Shown in pieces: positions 56,222 through 64,000 of a stretch of DNA of 64,000 bases (the stretch's first letter is position 1; every line of letters begins with the position of its first letter). This DNA comes from Pseudomonas sp. GGS8. Lineage in GTDB: Bacteria; Pseudomonadota; Gammaproteobacteria; Pseudomonadales; Pseudomonadaceae. Location of the stretch: positions 2,347,001 through 2,411,000 of the forward strand of contig NZ_JALJWF010000001.1 in assembly GCF_024168645.1 (NCBI RefSeq), read 5' to 3'. The notes below the pieces were generated by a model. It had not been told where the DNA came from, ran no database searches, and was given only the letters and a program-made list of their open reading frames with translations. A program made the translations under genes and the position numbers.

Positions 56222-58171
56222 ATGTTGAACACCCTTCTTCCAATCCTGTTGTTCGCTGCCCTGGGCCTGGCTGTCCTGGGCGCGTTACGGCGGGTGGCTA
56301 TGTGGCGTCAGGGCCGGGCTTCGAAAGTCGACCTGATCGGCGGTCTGTTCGCCATGCCCAAGCGTTACATGGTCGATTTGCACCACGTCGTCGCGCGGGA
56401 CAAATACATCGCCAACACTCACGTCGCCACGGCCGGTGGTGCGGTGGCGTCCATTGTCCTGGCGATTCTGGTTCACGGTTTCGGCCTGCATAACCGCATC
56501 CTTGGTTATGCGCTGCTGTTGATGACGGCAGTGATGTTCGTCGGCGCGATCTTTGTGTTCCTGCGTCGGCGCAACCCACCGGCCCGGTTGTCCAAAGGTC
56601 CGTGGATGCGCCTGCCGAAAAGCCTGCTGGCATTCTCGGCGTCGTTCTTCCTGTTGACCCTGCCGGTGGCGGGCATCCTGCCGGAAAATTTCGGTGGCTG
56701 GGTGCTGGCGGCGATTCTCGGCGTCGGTGTGCTGTGGGGCGTGTCGGAACTGTTCTTCGGCATGACTTGGGGCGGGCCGATGAAACACGCCTTCGCCGGT
56801 GCCCTGCACCTGGCCTGGCACCGTCGCTCCGAACGTTTTGGTGGCGGTCGTTCCACCGGTTTGAAACCGCTGGACCTCAACGATCCGACCGCGCCACTGG
56901 GCGTGGAAAAACCCAAGGATTTCACCTGGAACCAACTGCTCGGCTTCGACGCCTGCGTGCAGTGCGGTAAATGCGAAGCCGCGTGCCCGGCGTTCGCCGC
57001 CGGCCAGCCGCTGAACCCGAAAAAACTGATTCAGGACATGGTCGTTGGCCTGGCCGGTGGCACCGATGCCAAGTTTGCCGGCAGCCCTTACCCAGGCAAG
57101 CCGATCGGCGAGCATGCAGGCAACCCGCATCAACCGATCGTCAACGGTCTGGTGGACGCTGAAACCCTATGGTCCTGCACCACCTGCCGTGCTTGCGTCG
57201 AGGAATGCCCGATGATGATCGAGCACGTCGACGCCATCGTCGACATGCGTCGCCATCTGACCCTGGAAAAAGGCGCGACCCCGAACAAGGGCGCCGAAGT
57301 CCTGGAAAACCTGATCGCCACCGACAACCCGGGCGGCTTCGCGCCGGGCGGGCGGATGAACTGGGCGGCGGATTTGAACCTGAACCTGCTCAGCGAGAAG
57401 AAATCCACCGACGTGCTGTTCTGGGTCGGCGACGGTGCCTTCGACATGCGCAACCAGCGCACCTTGCGCGCCTTCGTCAAAGTGCTGAAAGCGGCGAAGG
57501 TCGACTTCGCGGTGTTGGGTCTTGAAGAACGCGACAGCGGTGACGTGGCCCGGCGTCTGGGCGACGAGGCGACTTTCCAACTGTTGGCCAAACGCAACAT
57601 CCAGACCCTGGCCAAATACCGCTTCAACCGCATCGTCACCTGCGACCCGCACAGCTTCCATGTGCTGAAAAACGAGTACGGCGCCTTCGATGGTAACTAC
57701 CTCGTGCAGCACCACAGCACTTACATGGCCGAGATCATAGGCGCTGGCGCTCTGAACCTCGGCCAGCACAAAGGCAGCAGCGTGACTTATCACGACCCGT
57801 GCTACCTCGGCCGCTACAACGGCGAATACGAGGCGCCGCGCGAAGTGCTGCGCGCCCTGGGTATCGAGGTCAAGGAAATGCAACGTTCCGGTTTCCGTTC
57901 GCGCTGCTGCGGCGGTGGTGGCGGTGCGCCGATCACCGACATTCCGGGCAAGCAACGGATCCCAGACATGCGCATGGAAGACATCCGCGAAACCGGTGCC
58001 GAACTGGTGGCCGTGGGTTGTCCACAGTGCACCGCGATGCTTGAGGGCGTGGTCGAACCACGGCCGTTGATCAAGGACATCGCCGAACTGGTGGCTGATG
58101 CGCTGCTCGAAGACGCCGCGCCGGGAAAGCCTTCGGCCCCGGCCAAACGTGAACCTGCGGAGGTGCATTGA
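56222..58171 (+). CDS. dgcB: Dimethylglycine demethylase subunit DgcB, membrane Fe-S protein, 649 aa
   Basis: An electron-transfer subunit. About five membrane helices occupy residues 1-190. Two 4Fe-4S ferredoxin motifs follow (CVQCGKCEAACP near 250 and CTTCRACVEECP near 322), then two Cys-rich CCG domains (DPCYLGRYNGEY, RSRCCGGGGGAP, GCPQC) like those of heterodisulfide reductase and glycolate oxidase GlcF. It probably passes electrons from DgcA to quinone. Its stop overlaps the next start by one base. Confidence 0.92.
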   Translation: MLNTLLPILLFAALGLAVLGALRRVAMWRQGRASKVDLIGGLFAMPKRYMVDLHHVVARDKYIANTHVATAGGAVASIVLAILVHGFGLHNRILGYALLLMTAVMFVGAIFVFLRRRNPPARLSKGPWMRLPKSLLAFSASFFLLTLPVAGILPENFGGWVLAAILGVGVLWGVSELFFGMTWGGPMKHAFAGALHLAWHRRSERFGGGRSTGLKPLDLNDPTAPLGVEKPKDFTWNQLLGFDACVQCGKCEAACPAFAAGQPLNPKKLIQDMVVGLAGGTDAKFAGSPYPGKPIGEHAGNPHQPIVNGLVDAETLWSCTTCRACVEECPMMIEHVDAIVDMRRHLTLEKGATPNKGAEVLENLIATDNPGGFAPGGRMNWAADLNLNLLSEKKSTDVLFWVGDGAFDMRNQRTLRAFVKVLKAAKVDFAVLGLEERDSGDVARRLGDEATFQLLAKRNIQTLAKYRFNRIVTCDPHSFHVLKNEYGAFDGNYLVQHHSTYMAEIIGAGALNLGQHKGSSVTYHDPCYLGRYNGEYEAPREVLRALGIEVKEMQRSGFRSRCCGGGGGAPITDIPGKQRIPDMRMEDIRETGAELVAVGCPQCTAMLEGVVEPRPLIKDIAELVADALLEDAAPGKPSAPAKREPAEVH

Positions 58172-59391
58172 TGAGCGACATTATCCGCCGCGACCCTCGC
58201 GCTGAATGGATCGCCCGCAACCGTCTGCACCCGCTGCACGCGGCCATGCAGCCGGCGCAACACAGCTGGATGGGGCCTAACGGCGTCATCCGCAAGAATC
58301 CCCACGGGATCGGTTTTATCGGTCCCAACGGGATCAAACGGATTGATCGCAGTGGCGCTCAACAGGGCGGGGCGACGAAACGCTCGGCCGCAGTTGAAGT
58401 GCAATTGCCGCTGCATCAAGTGGCTGCACCCGCGTTTTACATCAGCGTGGTGCCGGACATGGTCGGCGGCCGCTTGAGCAGCCACGACCGCGATTTGCTC
58501 GGCCTGGCCCATCAGTTGGCCGGCAAGGACGGCGCGGTATTGGCGGTGGTCTTCGGTGAGCACAAGGAAAACGCCTTCGCCACGGCGGGCGTCGACCGCT
58601 TGCTGGTACTGGAAGGCGACGAGTTCAGCGGTTATGCACCGGAGCAACGTGTCCAGGGCTTGCGGGCTGTGGATAACCAGTTCAGCCCGCGTCACTGGTT
58701 GCTGCCGGACAGCCGCAGCGGTGGCGGCGAGCTGGGTCGACGCTTTGCCGCCGCACTGGGCGAACGCCCGGCCACACGGGTCTGGCAGGTCAAGGATCAG
58801 GAATGCATCGGCCGTGCCGGTGCCGGTTTGCAGGACCTTGCGCGGCCGGTGGCACGCTTGATTCTGGCGGCTGCCGAATGCGCCGAACCGGTCAGCGAAA
58901 CCCGTCACGAAGCGTTGCCGGTGGAGTTATCCACAGCGGTCGCCCGCAGCCTGTCGCGGATCGAAGACCTGGGCGCGGTGGCGGTGGACCCGGCAGCGAT
59001 TCCGATGGCCGAAGCCGAGTTCATCTTCTCCGGCGGCAACGGGGTCAAGGACTGGGGACTTTTCCACAGGACGGCCGAAGCGTTGGGCGCGACCGAAGGT
59101 GCGTCGCGGGTGGCGGTGGACGATGGTTTCATGGCGCGCGACCGTCAGGTCGGTGCGTCCGGCACCTGGGTCACCGCACGGGTTTACGTGGCGGTGGGGA
59201 TTTCCGGGGCGATCCAGCATCTGCAGGGCATCGGTGCCTGCGACAAAGTGGTGGCGATCAACCTCGATCCGGGGTGCGACATGATCAAACGGGCCGACTT
59301 GTCGGTGATCGGCGAGAGCGCCGAGATTCTTCAAGCCTTGATCGATGCGGTAGCGGCTTACCGCAACGACGCCAAGCGCGATGCGGCTTAA
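58171..59391 (+). CDS. Electron-transfer flavoprotein alpha-subunit-like, 406 aa
   Basis: An ETF-alpha relative. The C-terminal FAD domain is clear: GRLGATEGASRVAVDDGFMARDRQVGASGTW-like text and VAVGISGAIQHLQGIGACDKVVAINLDPGCDMIKRADLSVIGE. The N-terminal 60 residues (MGPNGVIRKNPHGIGFIGPNGIKRID) are not found in ordinary ETF-alpha. It belongs to the dgcAB operon and would act as electron carrier for dimethylglycine demethylation. The ATG shares one base with the dgcB stop. Confidence 0.85.
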   Translation: MSDIIRRDPRAEWIARNRLHPLHAAMQPAQHSWMGPNGVIRKNPHGIGFIGPNGIKRIDRSGAQQGGATKRSAAVEVQLPLHQVAAPAFYISVVPDMVGGRLSSHDRDLLGLAHQLAGKDGAVLAVVFGEHKENAFATAGVDRLLVLEGDEFSGYAPEQRVQGLRAVDNQFSPRHWLLPDSRSGGGELGRRFAAALGERPATRVWQVKDQECIGRAGAGLQDLARPVARLILAAAECAEPVSETRHEALPVELSTAVARSLSRIEDLGAVAVDPAAIPMAEAEFIFSGGNGVKDWGLFHRTAEALGATEGASRVAVDDGFMARDRQVGASGTWVTARVYVAVGISGAIQHLQGIGACDKVVAINLDPGCDMIKRADLSVIGESAEILQALIDAVAAYRNDAKRDAA

Positions 59392-59406
59392 GGGAAGGAA
59401 AGGGTT

Positions 59407-60177
59407 ATGAGCACGAAAATCATCAGCCTGGTGTCCATCGGCGCCCACCCGACCTCCGGCCGGCCACGCCGCGCCGAGCAGGACGCGCGGGCCGTTGAGC
59501 TGGGTCTGCAACTGGCTGGGGATAACCTGCAAGTGCTGCACGCCGGCGACGTCGCGGAACCGGCGCTGCGTGCCTATCTGGGCATGGGCCTGGAACAGTT
59601 GCATGTGCTGGAACAACCGGCCGGCGCGGATGCGCTGCCGGCATTGACCGCTTATTTGCGTGACGCCGGGGCACAGGTGGTGTTGACCGGCAGCCAGGCG
59701 GAAACCGGTGAAGGCTCGGGCATGTTGCCGTTCCTGCTGGCCGAAAGCCTCGGTTGGCCGCTGGTGGTGGGTTTGGCGCAAGTCGAATCCATCGACGGCG
59801 GTTCGGCGCTGGTGCTGCAGGCCTTGCCTCGCGGGCAGCGTCGTCGTCTGAAAGTGCGCCTGCCGTTTCTGGCGACTGTGGATAACGCGGCGCCCAAGCC
59901 TCGGCAGAGCGCCTACGGTCCGGCGCGACGCGGAGTATTGCAGGCAGATGAAGTTGAAGTGGTCGACGATGAACTGCTGGCAGTGGCCACGCTGCAACCG
60001 GCCAAGCCACGACCCAAACGCTTGAAAGTGATCAAGGCCAAGAGCGGTGCAGACCGCATGAAGGCCGCGACGGCCAAGGCCAGTGGCGGTGGCGGGCAAG
60101 TGCTCAAGGGCGTGAGCGCGCAAGCGGGCGCTGAAGCCATCCTCAAGTTGTTGATTGAAGAAGGCGTGGTCCGCTGA
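59407..60177 (+). CDS. Electron-transfer flavoprotein beta-subunit-like, 256 aa
   Basis: An ETF-beta relative (AMP/FAD-binding Rossmann-like domain) with QDARAVELGLQLAG, TGSQAETGEGSGMLPFLLAESLGWPLV and KVRLPFLATVD in place of the usual LPALVTV-like segment. It lies 15 bp after the alpha-like gene and forms its dimer partner. The Lys/Arg-rich C-terminal stretch (RPKRLKVIKAKSGADRMKAAT) is the only unusual part. Confidence 0.85.
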   Translation: MSTKIISLVSIGAHPTSGRPRRAEQDARAVELGLQLAGDNLQVLHAGDVAEPALRAYLGMGLEQLHVLEQPAGADALPALTAYLRDAGAQVVLTGSQAETGEGSGMLPFLLAESLGWPLVVGLAQVESIDGGSALVLQALPRGQRRRLKVRLPFLATVDNAAPKPRQSAYGPARRGVLQADEVEVVDDELLAVATLQPAKPRPKRLKVIKAKSGADRMKAATAKASGGGGQVLKGVSAQAGAEAILKLLIEEGVVR

Positions 60178-60215
60178 GAAGTAGTCACCATGGATTCAAT
60201 GTGGAAGCGAGCTTT

Positions 60216-60343
60216 TGTGGCGAGGGGGCTTGTCGGAACGCCGCATCGCCCCGTTTGAGTGCGTAGCACTCACACGATTTTTGGTGCATCAGCGATTTTA
60301 GGACTGCTGCGCAGCCCAACGGGGGCAAGCCCCCTCGCCACAG
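60216..60343. repeat. REP pair after the dgc-etf genes
   Basis: GTGGCGAGGGGGC-class pair whose left unit has TGTCGGAACGCCGCATCGCCCCG inserted, mirroring the variant at 43752-43860. Confidence 0.85.
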
Positions 60344-60425
60344 AGGTTCGCCCCCACAGCGTGCTCGTGCTCATGCTGGAAACGCAGAGCCTGAAAATCA
60401 TCTCACCAAAGTTTATGGGGAAAAA

Positions 60426-60992
60426 ATGGAAGTTGAATTTCGTCCCGCATTGCGCACGGATGCGCGCGAGATTGCTCGTTTGTTCCAGATTTCGTCAGAG
60501 GGGGCTTCGGATTACATCTGGAGTCAGCTGGCGGAGCCCGGGCAGGATCTGCTGGAAGTGGGGGCCATTCGTTACGCCCGTGAAGATGTTGATTTCTCCT
60601 ATCAGAACTGCCTTATCGCGCAGGCCGAGGGGAAGGTCATCGGCATGCTGCACAGCTACGTGATGCGCCACGATCCTCAGGCCGCTCCCGTGACCGATCC
60701 GGTCCTGGCGCCGTATGCCACGATGGAAATCCCCGACACCCTTTATATTTCGAGCCTGGCCCTGCATGAGGGCTGGCGCAATCAGGGTTTGGGCCAACAA
60801 TTCCTCGCCTATGCCTACGACCGTGCCAACCAGTTGGGGCTCAACGGCTTGAGCCTGATCGACTACGCGGTGAACACCGGCGCCCGGCGGTTTTATGAGC
60901 GGCATGGCTTCCGGATCGTCGATACCTGCACGATCACGCCTCACCCAATGATTCGGGTCACGGGGGAAGCCTATTTGATGTATCGGCCTTAA
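60426..60992 (+). CDS. GNAT-family acetyltransferase, 188 aa
   Basis: A GCN5-related acetyltransferase with the acetyl-CoA motif ISSLALHEGWRNQGLGQQFLAYAY (about residues 109-132) and the C-terminal GARRFYERHGFRIVDT. It is similar in layout to amino-acid or small-molecule acetyltransferases. The substrate is unknown. It is monocistronic and precedes the DnaA-box region. Confidence 0.8.
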   Translation: MEVEFRPALRTDAREIARLFQISSEGASDYIWSQLAEPGQDLLEVGAIRYAREDVDFSYQNCLIAQAEGKVIGMLHSYVMRHDPQAAPVTDPVLAPYATMEIPDTLYISSLALHEGWRNQGLGQQFLAYAYDRANQLGLNGLSLIDYAVNTGARRFYERHGFRIVDTCTITPHPMIRVTGEAYLMYRP

Positions 60993-61039
60993 GGCATGAA
61001 CCCGCTCCCACACGGGTTCGATGTCGATCACAGATTGTG

Positions 61040-61770
61040 TGTACAGCAACAATCCACCGTGGTTACCCACAATCCCTGTTAGCGCTTCTGTGGATAACAT
61101 GTTCGCCCCTCGCTACACCTCACGCCAATCAAGCCCTCCAGCCCTCCGTACAAAAAACAACCAGCCTAAGTTGCGGTTTTTTCGGGCTTTTTCCACAGAT
61201 TAACCTCGCTCACTGGCCCACACTTGCCCCCAATCTCTGTTGGCGCTTCTGTGGATAAGATGTTCGCTGTCCGCTACAGACCTTACAAATCGTGGCTTTC
61301 AGTGGGTTGATCAAATATTGTTCAATTTGACGTTTCCCCTCGTTAATCCTCCCGAAAACCCCGAATTCTCGTGGGTTTAAGCGGTTTTCCACAGAACCCG
61401 CAAAGTTGCCCCCAAAGTCTGTTGGTGCTTCTGTGGATAAGGTGTTCGCCATCCCCTGCACGTCATGTAAAACGTGGCCTTCAAGCTTATGATTAAAAAA
61501 TAACCAATACCGGGCCAAAACCCTGCTTCTGGATAAGTCACGGTTTTTCTTCGGTTTTTGTGCGGAAGTTTCACCTGTCATCCACAGTTGTCCCCATTAG
61601 CTGTGGGTGGAGATGTGGATAACTTGTTCGCTGAACCCTGCACGCCACGGCCCGCATAGGCTGGAACGCGATAGATCAGATTTCATACAGTTCTAAGGCA
61701 CTTCCTTGACTTCGATCTGTCACCTGTCTTCACTCTCATGGCACACGGACAGCCATCGCTTATCCACATC
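61040..61770. other. DnaA-box cluster in repeated framework (origin-like)
   Basis: Five exact DnaA boxes (TTATCCACA or complement: 61089-61097, 61250-61258, 61432-61440, 61614-61622, 61760-61768) and several one-mismatch boxes (61189-61197, 61385-61393, 61528-61536, 61578-61586). The first four lie in about 160-180-bp repeats of the form ...CTGTTGGCGCTTCTGTGGATAA..TGTTCGC. AT-rich stretches lie between (for example 61305-61330 and 61487-61508). No protein-coding gene is credible here. Confidence 0.7.
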
Positions 61771-61790
61771 TGGTTCAGGGAGAACGCGTG

Positions 61791-61922
61791 ATGGATAGCC
61801 AGCCAAATCGCTCGCAGCCACATTCGCACCCTAGCCCCTGCGTGACCTGTGTTCCGACACCCGCCACCTTGTTGCACAAGCGGACTTACCGCCGCGCCGC
61901 CAATCAGCGCGCTCGTCTATAG
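61791..61922 (+). CDS. Possible small protein, 43 aa
   Basis: A short frame opening with MDSQPNRSQPHSHPSP and ending in an Arg-rich tail (RTYRRAANQRARL), preceded by CAGGGAG at 61776-61782. Two Cys (PCVTC) form a CxxC. It is not similar to anything I recognise; the following 130 bp to the GMC gene are non-coding. Confidence 0.25.
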   Translation: MDSQPNRSQPHSHPSPCVTCVPTPATLLHKRTYRRAANQRARL

Positions 61923-62055
61923 CGCCTGACCCCCATTCCCCTGCCATAACGCAGCTGCCATTGAGGCCCGACCGTGCCCGGTGACCAGGCGTTTGTTCGT
62001 CTATCGATTGCAGGCAACCGCAGAGTTGCTCCATCTGCCTGAGAGGAAATGACCC

Positions 62056-64000
62056 ATGACACGGATCGCCACGCCCATCAGCGATATCAAGGAACATTAC
62101 GACGTGATCGTCATTGGCTCCGGCTACGGCGGCGGGATCGCGGCGTCGCGCCTGTCCCGGGCTGGCAGGCGGGTATGCCTGCTGGAGCGAGGCCGGGAAA
62201 TCCAGCCCGGTGAATACCCCAATACGATGCTGGCGGCCACCGAAGAGCTGCAAGTGCATGACCCGGACGGGCACATCGGTTCGCGCACCGGGTTGTTCGA
62301 CCTGCACGTCAACGCCCAGCAGAACGTAGTGGTCGGTTGCGGCCTGGGCGGCACCTCACTGATCAATGCCAACGTCGCGCTGGAACCGGAGCCCGGTGTG
62401 TTCGACGACCCGCGCTGGCCGCTGGCGGTGCGTGAACATCGCGACACACTGCTCAAGGACGGTTACGCCCGGGCTCGGGAGATGCTCAAGCCCAATCCCT
62501 ATCCGAAAACTGCTCCGACCCTGCCCAAACTCGAGGCTAACCAGAAGTCCGCCGACTACCTCAAGCAAGGCGCGCACTTCTACAAGCCGCCGATCAATGT
62601 GACCTTCGACAAACTGCCGAACAACCTCAACCACGTCGGCGTCGAGCAGTTGCCGTGCAACCACTGCGGCGACTGCGTTTCGGGCTGTAACAACAAGGCC
62701 AAGAACACCACGTTGATGAATTACCTGCCGGATGCCAGCAACCACGGCGCAGAAATTTTCTGCCAGGCCGAGGTCCGGCATCTGGAGCGCGACGGCGATG
62801 GCTGGATCGTGCACTTCCAATACCTGGACAGCGGTCGCGAGAAATTCTCCGCGCCGACCCTGTTCGTCAAGGCGGACATCGTGGTGGTGTCGGCCGGCAC
62901 TCTGGGCTCCACCGAAATCCTCCTGCGCTCTCGGGACAAAGGCCTGTCGACGTCCAATCAGCTCGGCGAAAACATGAGCGGCAACGGCGACATCCTCGGT
63001 TTTGGCCACAACTGCGATGAAACGATCAACGGCATCGGTTTCGGCGCCCATCCGGCCAAGGAAATGAAACCGGTCGGCCCGTGCATCACCTCAATCATCG
63101 ACATGCGCACCGAAGGCGACTGGCGCAGCCGCATGGTCATCGAAGAAGGCTCGATCCCCGGCGCGCTGGGCCGGCCCATGGTGCCGAGCATGGCCACATT
63201 CGCCGGGTTGATCGGCAAACCCACCGATGACAGCTTCACCGGCAAGCTCAAGTACGCCGAGCGCGAAACCGAAAGCTTCCTGCGCGGCCCGTATCACGGC
63301 GCCCTGCACAACATGCAGACCTACCTGATCATGAGCCACGACGATGGCAAGGGCCGCATGGTGCTCGACAGCAAGGATCAGTTGCGCATCGACTGGCCGG
63401 GCGTTGGCGAGCAGGAAAACGTCAAGATCGGCAACGAGCGCCTGCACCAGAGCACCAAGGCCTTGGGCGGGATCTGGGTCGAAAACCCGATCTGGACCGA
63501 GTTGCTCAAGCACAGCATCGTTTCCGTGCACCCATTGGGCGGTTGTGTGATGGGCGAGGATGCGACGCAAGGGGTGGTCAACCACAAGGGCCAGGTGTTC
63601 AGCGGCGCCAGTGGCACCGATGTCTATGCCGGATTGTACGTCGCCGACGGCGCGGTGATCCCGACCTCCCTGGCGGTCAATCCGTTGCTGACCATCTCCG
63701 CCGTGAGCGAGCGCAACATGGGCCTGCTGGCCGCCGATCGCGGGTGGCACATCGACTACACGCTGCCCTCGGCACCGCGTAAACCGGTGGCGGCGCCGAC
63801 CCTCGGCGTGCAGTTCACCGAAACCATGAAGGGCTATTTCTCCAAAGAATTCACCCAGCCGCAGGGCACCGATCTCAAACTTTACGAAGCGGCGGCCAAA
63901 CGCGGCAAGTCGGATAACTCGCCGATCGAGTTCACCCTGACCATCACCGCCAACGACCTCAACCGCATGATCAAGGAGCCGGAACATGCCGCAACGCTGG
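62056..64000 (+). CDS. GMC-family oxidoreductase, 3' end beyond the window
   Basis: A flavoprotein with the FAD motif VIVIGSGYGGGIAASRLSRAGRRV near residue 16 and the GMC signature VVGCGLGGTSLINANV at about 93-108. The cysteine block CNHCGDCVSGC (about residues 200-210) and the later SVHPLGGCVMGEDA are typical of the cholesterol-oxidase-like (ChoD) subgroup. The end is cut at 64000 in frame. The substrate is unknown; electron acceptor may be oxygen or a respiratory carrier. AGAGGAAATG precedes ATG 62056. Confidence 0.83.
   Translation, partial: MTRIATPISDIKEHYDVIVIGSGYGGGIAASRLSRAGRRVCLLERGREIQPGEYPNTMLAATEELQVHDPDGHIGSRTGLFDLHVNAQQNVVVGCGLGGTSLINANVALEPEPGVFDDPRWPLAVREHRDTLLKDGYARAREMLKPNPYPKTAPTLPKLEANQKSADYLKQGAHFYKPPINVTFDKLPNNLNHVGVEQLPCNHCGDCVSGCNNKAKNTTLMNYLPDASNHGAEIFCQAEVRHLERDGDGWIVHFQYLDSGREKFSAPTLFVKADIVVVSAGTLGSTEILLRSRDKGLSTSNQLGENMSGNGDILGFGHNCDETINGIGFGAHPAKEMKPVGPCITSIIDMRTEGDWRSRMVIEEGSIPGALGRPMVPSMATFAGLIGKPTDDSFTGKLKYAERETESFLRGPYHGALHNMQTYLIMSHDDGKGRMVLDSKDQLRIDWPGVGEQENVKIGNERLHQSTKALGGIWVENPIWTELLKHSIVSVHPLGGCVMGEDATQGVVNHKGQVFSGASGTDVYAGLYVADGAVIPTSLAVNPLLTISAVSERNMGLLAADRGWHIDYTLPSAPRKPVAAPTLGVQFTETMKGYFSKEFTQPQGTDLKLYEAAAKRGKSDNSPIEFTLTITANDLNRMIKEPEHAATL

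Noticed and set aside
61210..61581. 123-codon frame with two similar halves in the DnaA-box region
   Set aside because: The halves are alike only because the underlying DNA repeats; no start signal and no family.

Overview
This 64 kb window is chromosomal DNA of a Pseudomonas of the fluorescens group. The evidence is the GC-rich coding sequence, Pseudomonas-type REP hairpins in at least 19 places, proteins that read as Pseudomonas orthologues throughout, and a gene order over the last 33 kb (betA-betB-betI / betT / cbcV-cbcW-cbcX / sdaA / gbdR ... cdh-caiX-cdhR ... dgcA-dgcB-etf) that matches my recollection of the P. aeruginosa PA5372-PA5401 quaternary-amine region. No rRNA, tRNA, CRISPR array or intact insertion sequence was seen.

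1-12.2 kb, housekeeping: a partial mltA, a cytochrome c'-like lipoprotein, a DUF1090 protein, ligB, and a SAM-cycle unit (an ArsR-type regulator with a methyltransferase-like domain, followed 18 bp later by metK) facing tkt. A near-perfect 26-bp palindrome lies in that divergent gap. tkt, epd, pgk, two small lipoproteins (one MliC-like) and fba form a central-carbon cluster. 12.2-15.6 kb, accessory: a hipBA module sits between two copies of the fba 3' end, followed by a DUF6124 gene with a long, strongly structured leader and a PL7 alginate lyase. 15.9-30.3 kb, mixed: a REC-PAS-GGDEF-EAL protein whose EAL domain lacks one metal-binding Asn, a YgjP-like metalloprotein, elaA, a periplasmic binding protein, yccS, a BaiN-type flavoprotein, dbpA, mdtD and a TldD/PmbA-like protease pair.

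30.5-60.2 kb, choline/carnitine/betaine catabolism: BetT and CbcXWV import quaternary amines, and CaiX probably supplies carnitine to the same CbcWV core. BetA and BetB convert choline to glycine betaine under BetI. A gamma-butyrobetaine dioxygenase, CdhA, CdhC and a CdhB-type thioesterase convert gamma-butyrobetaine and carnitine to betaine under CdhR. DgcAB with two ETF-like subunits demethylates dimethylglycine to sarcosine. SdaA removes serine formed downstream, and GbdR is the expected master activator. Betaine demethylase (gbcAB) and sarcosine oxidase are not in the window. Visible regulatory DNA includes a 20-bp BetI operator, a sigma-54 promoter before gbdR, and two 21-bp-period direct repeats of AraC type. 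A HigBA-type toxin-antitoxin pair and small orphan genes are interspersed.

60.4-64 kb: a GNAT acetyltransferase, then about 1 kb of non-coding DNA with five exact and several one-mismatch DnaA boxes in a repeated framework, far from any dnaA gene, then a truncated GMC oxidoreductase. This origin-like DnaA-box cluster, the hipBA insertion at fba, the DUF6124 leader and an orphan promoter-terminator unit at 44.2-44.4 kb are the most interesting unexplained signals.
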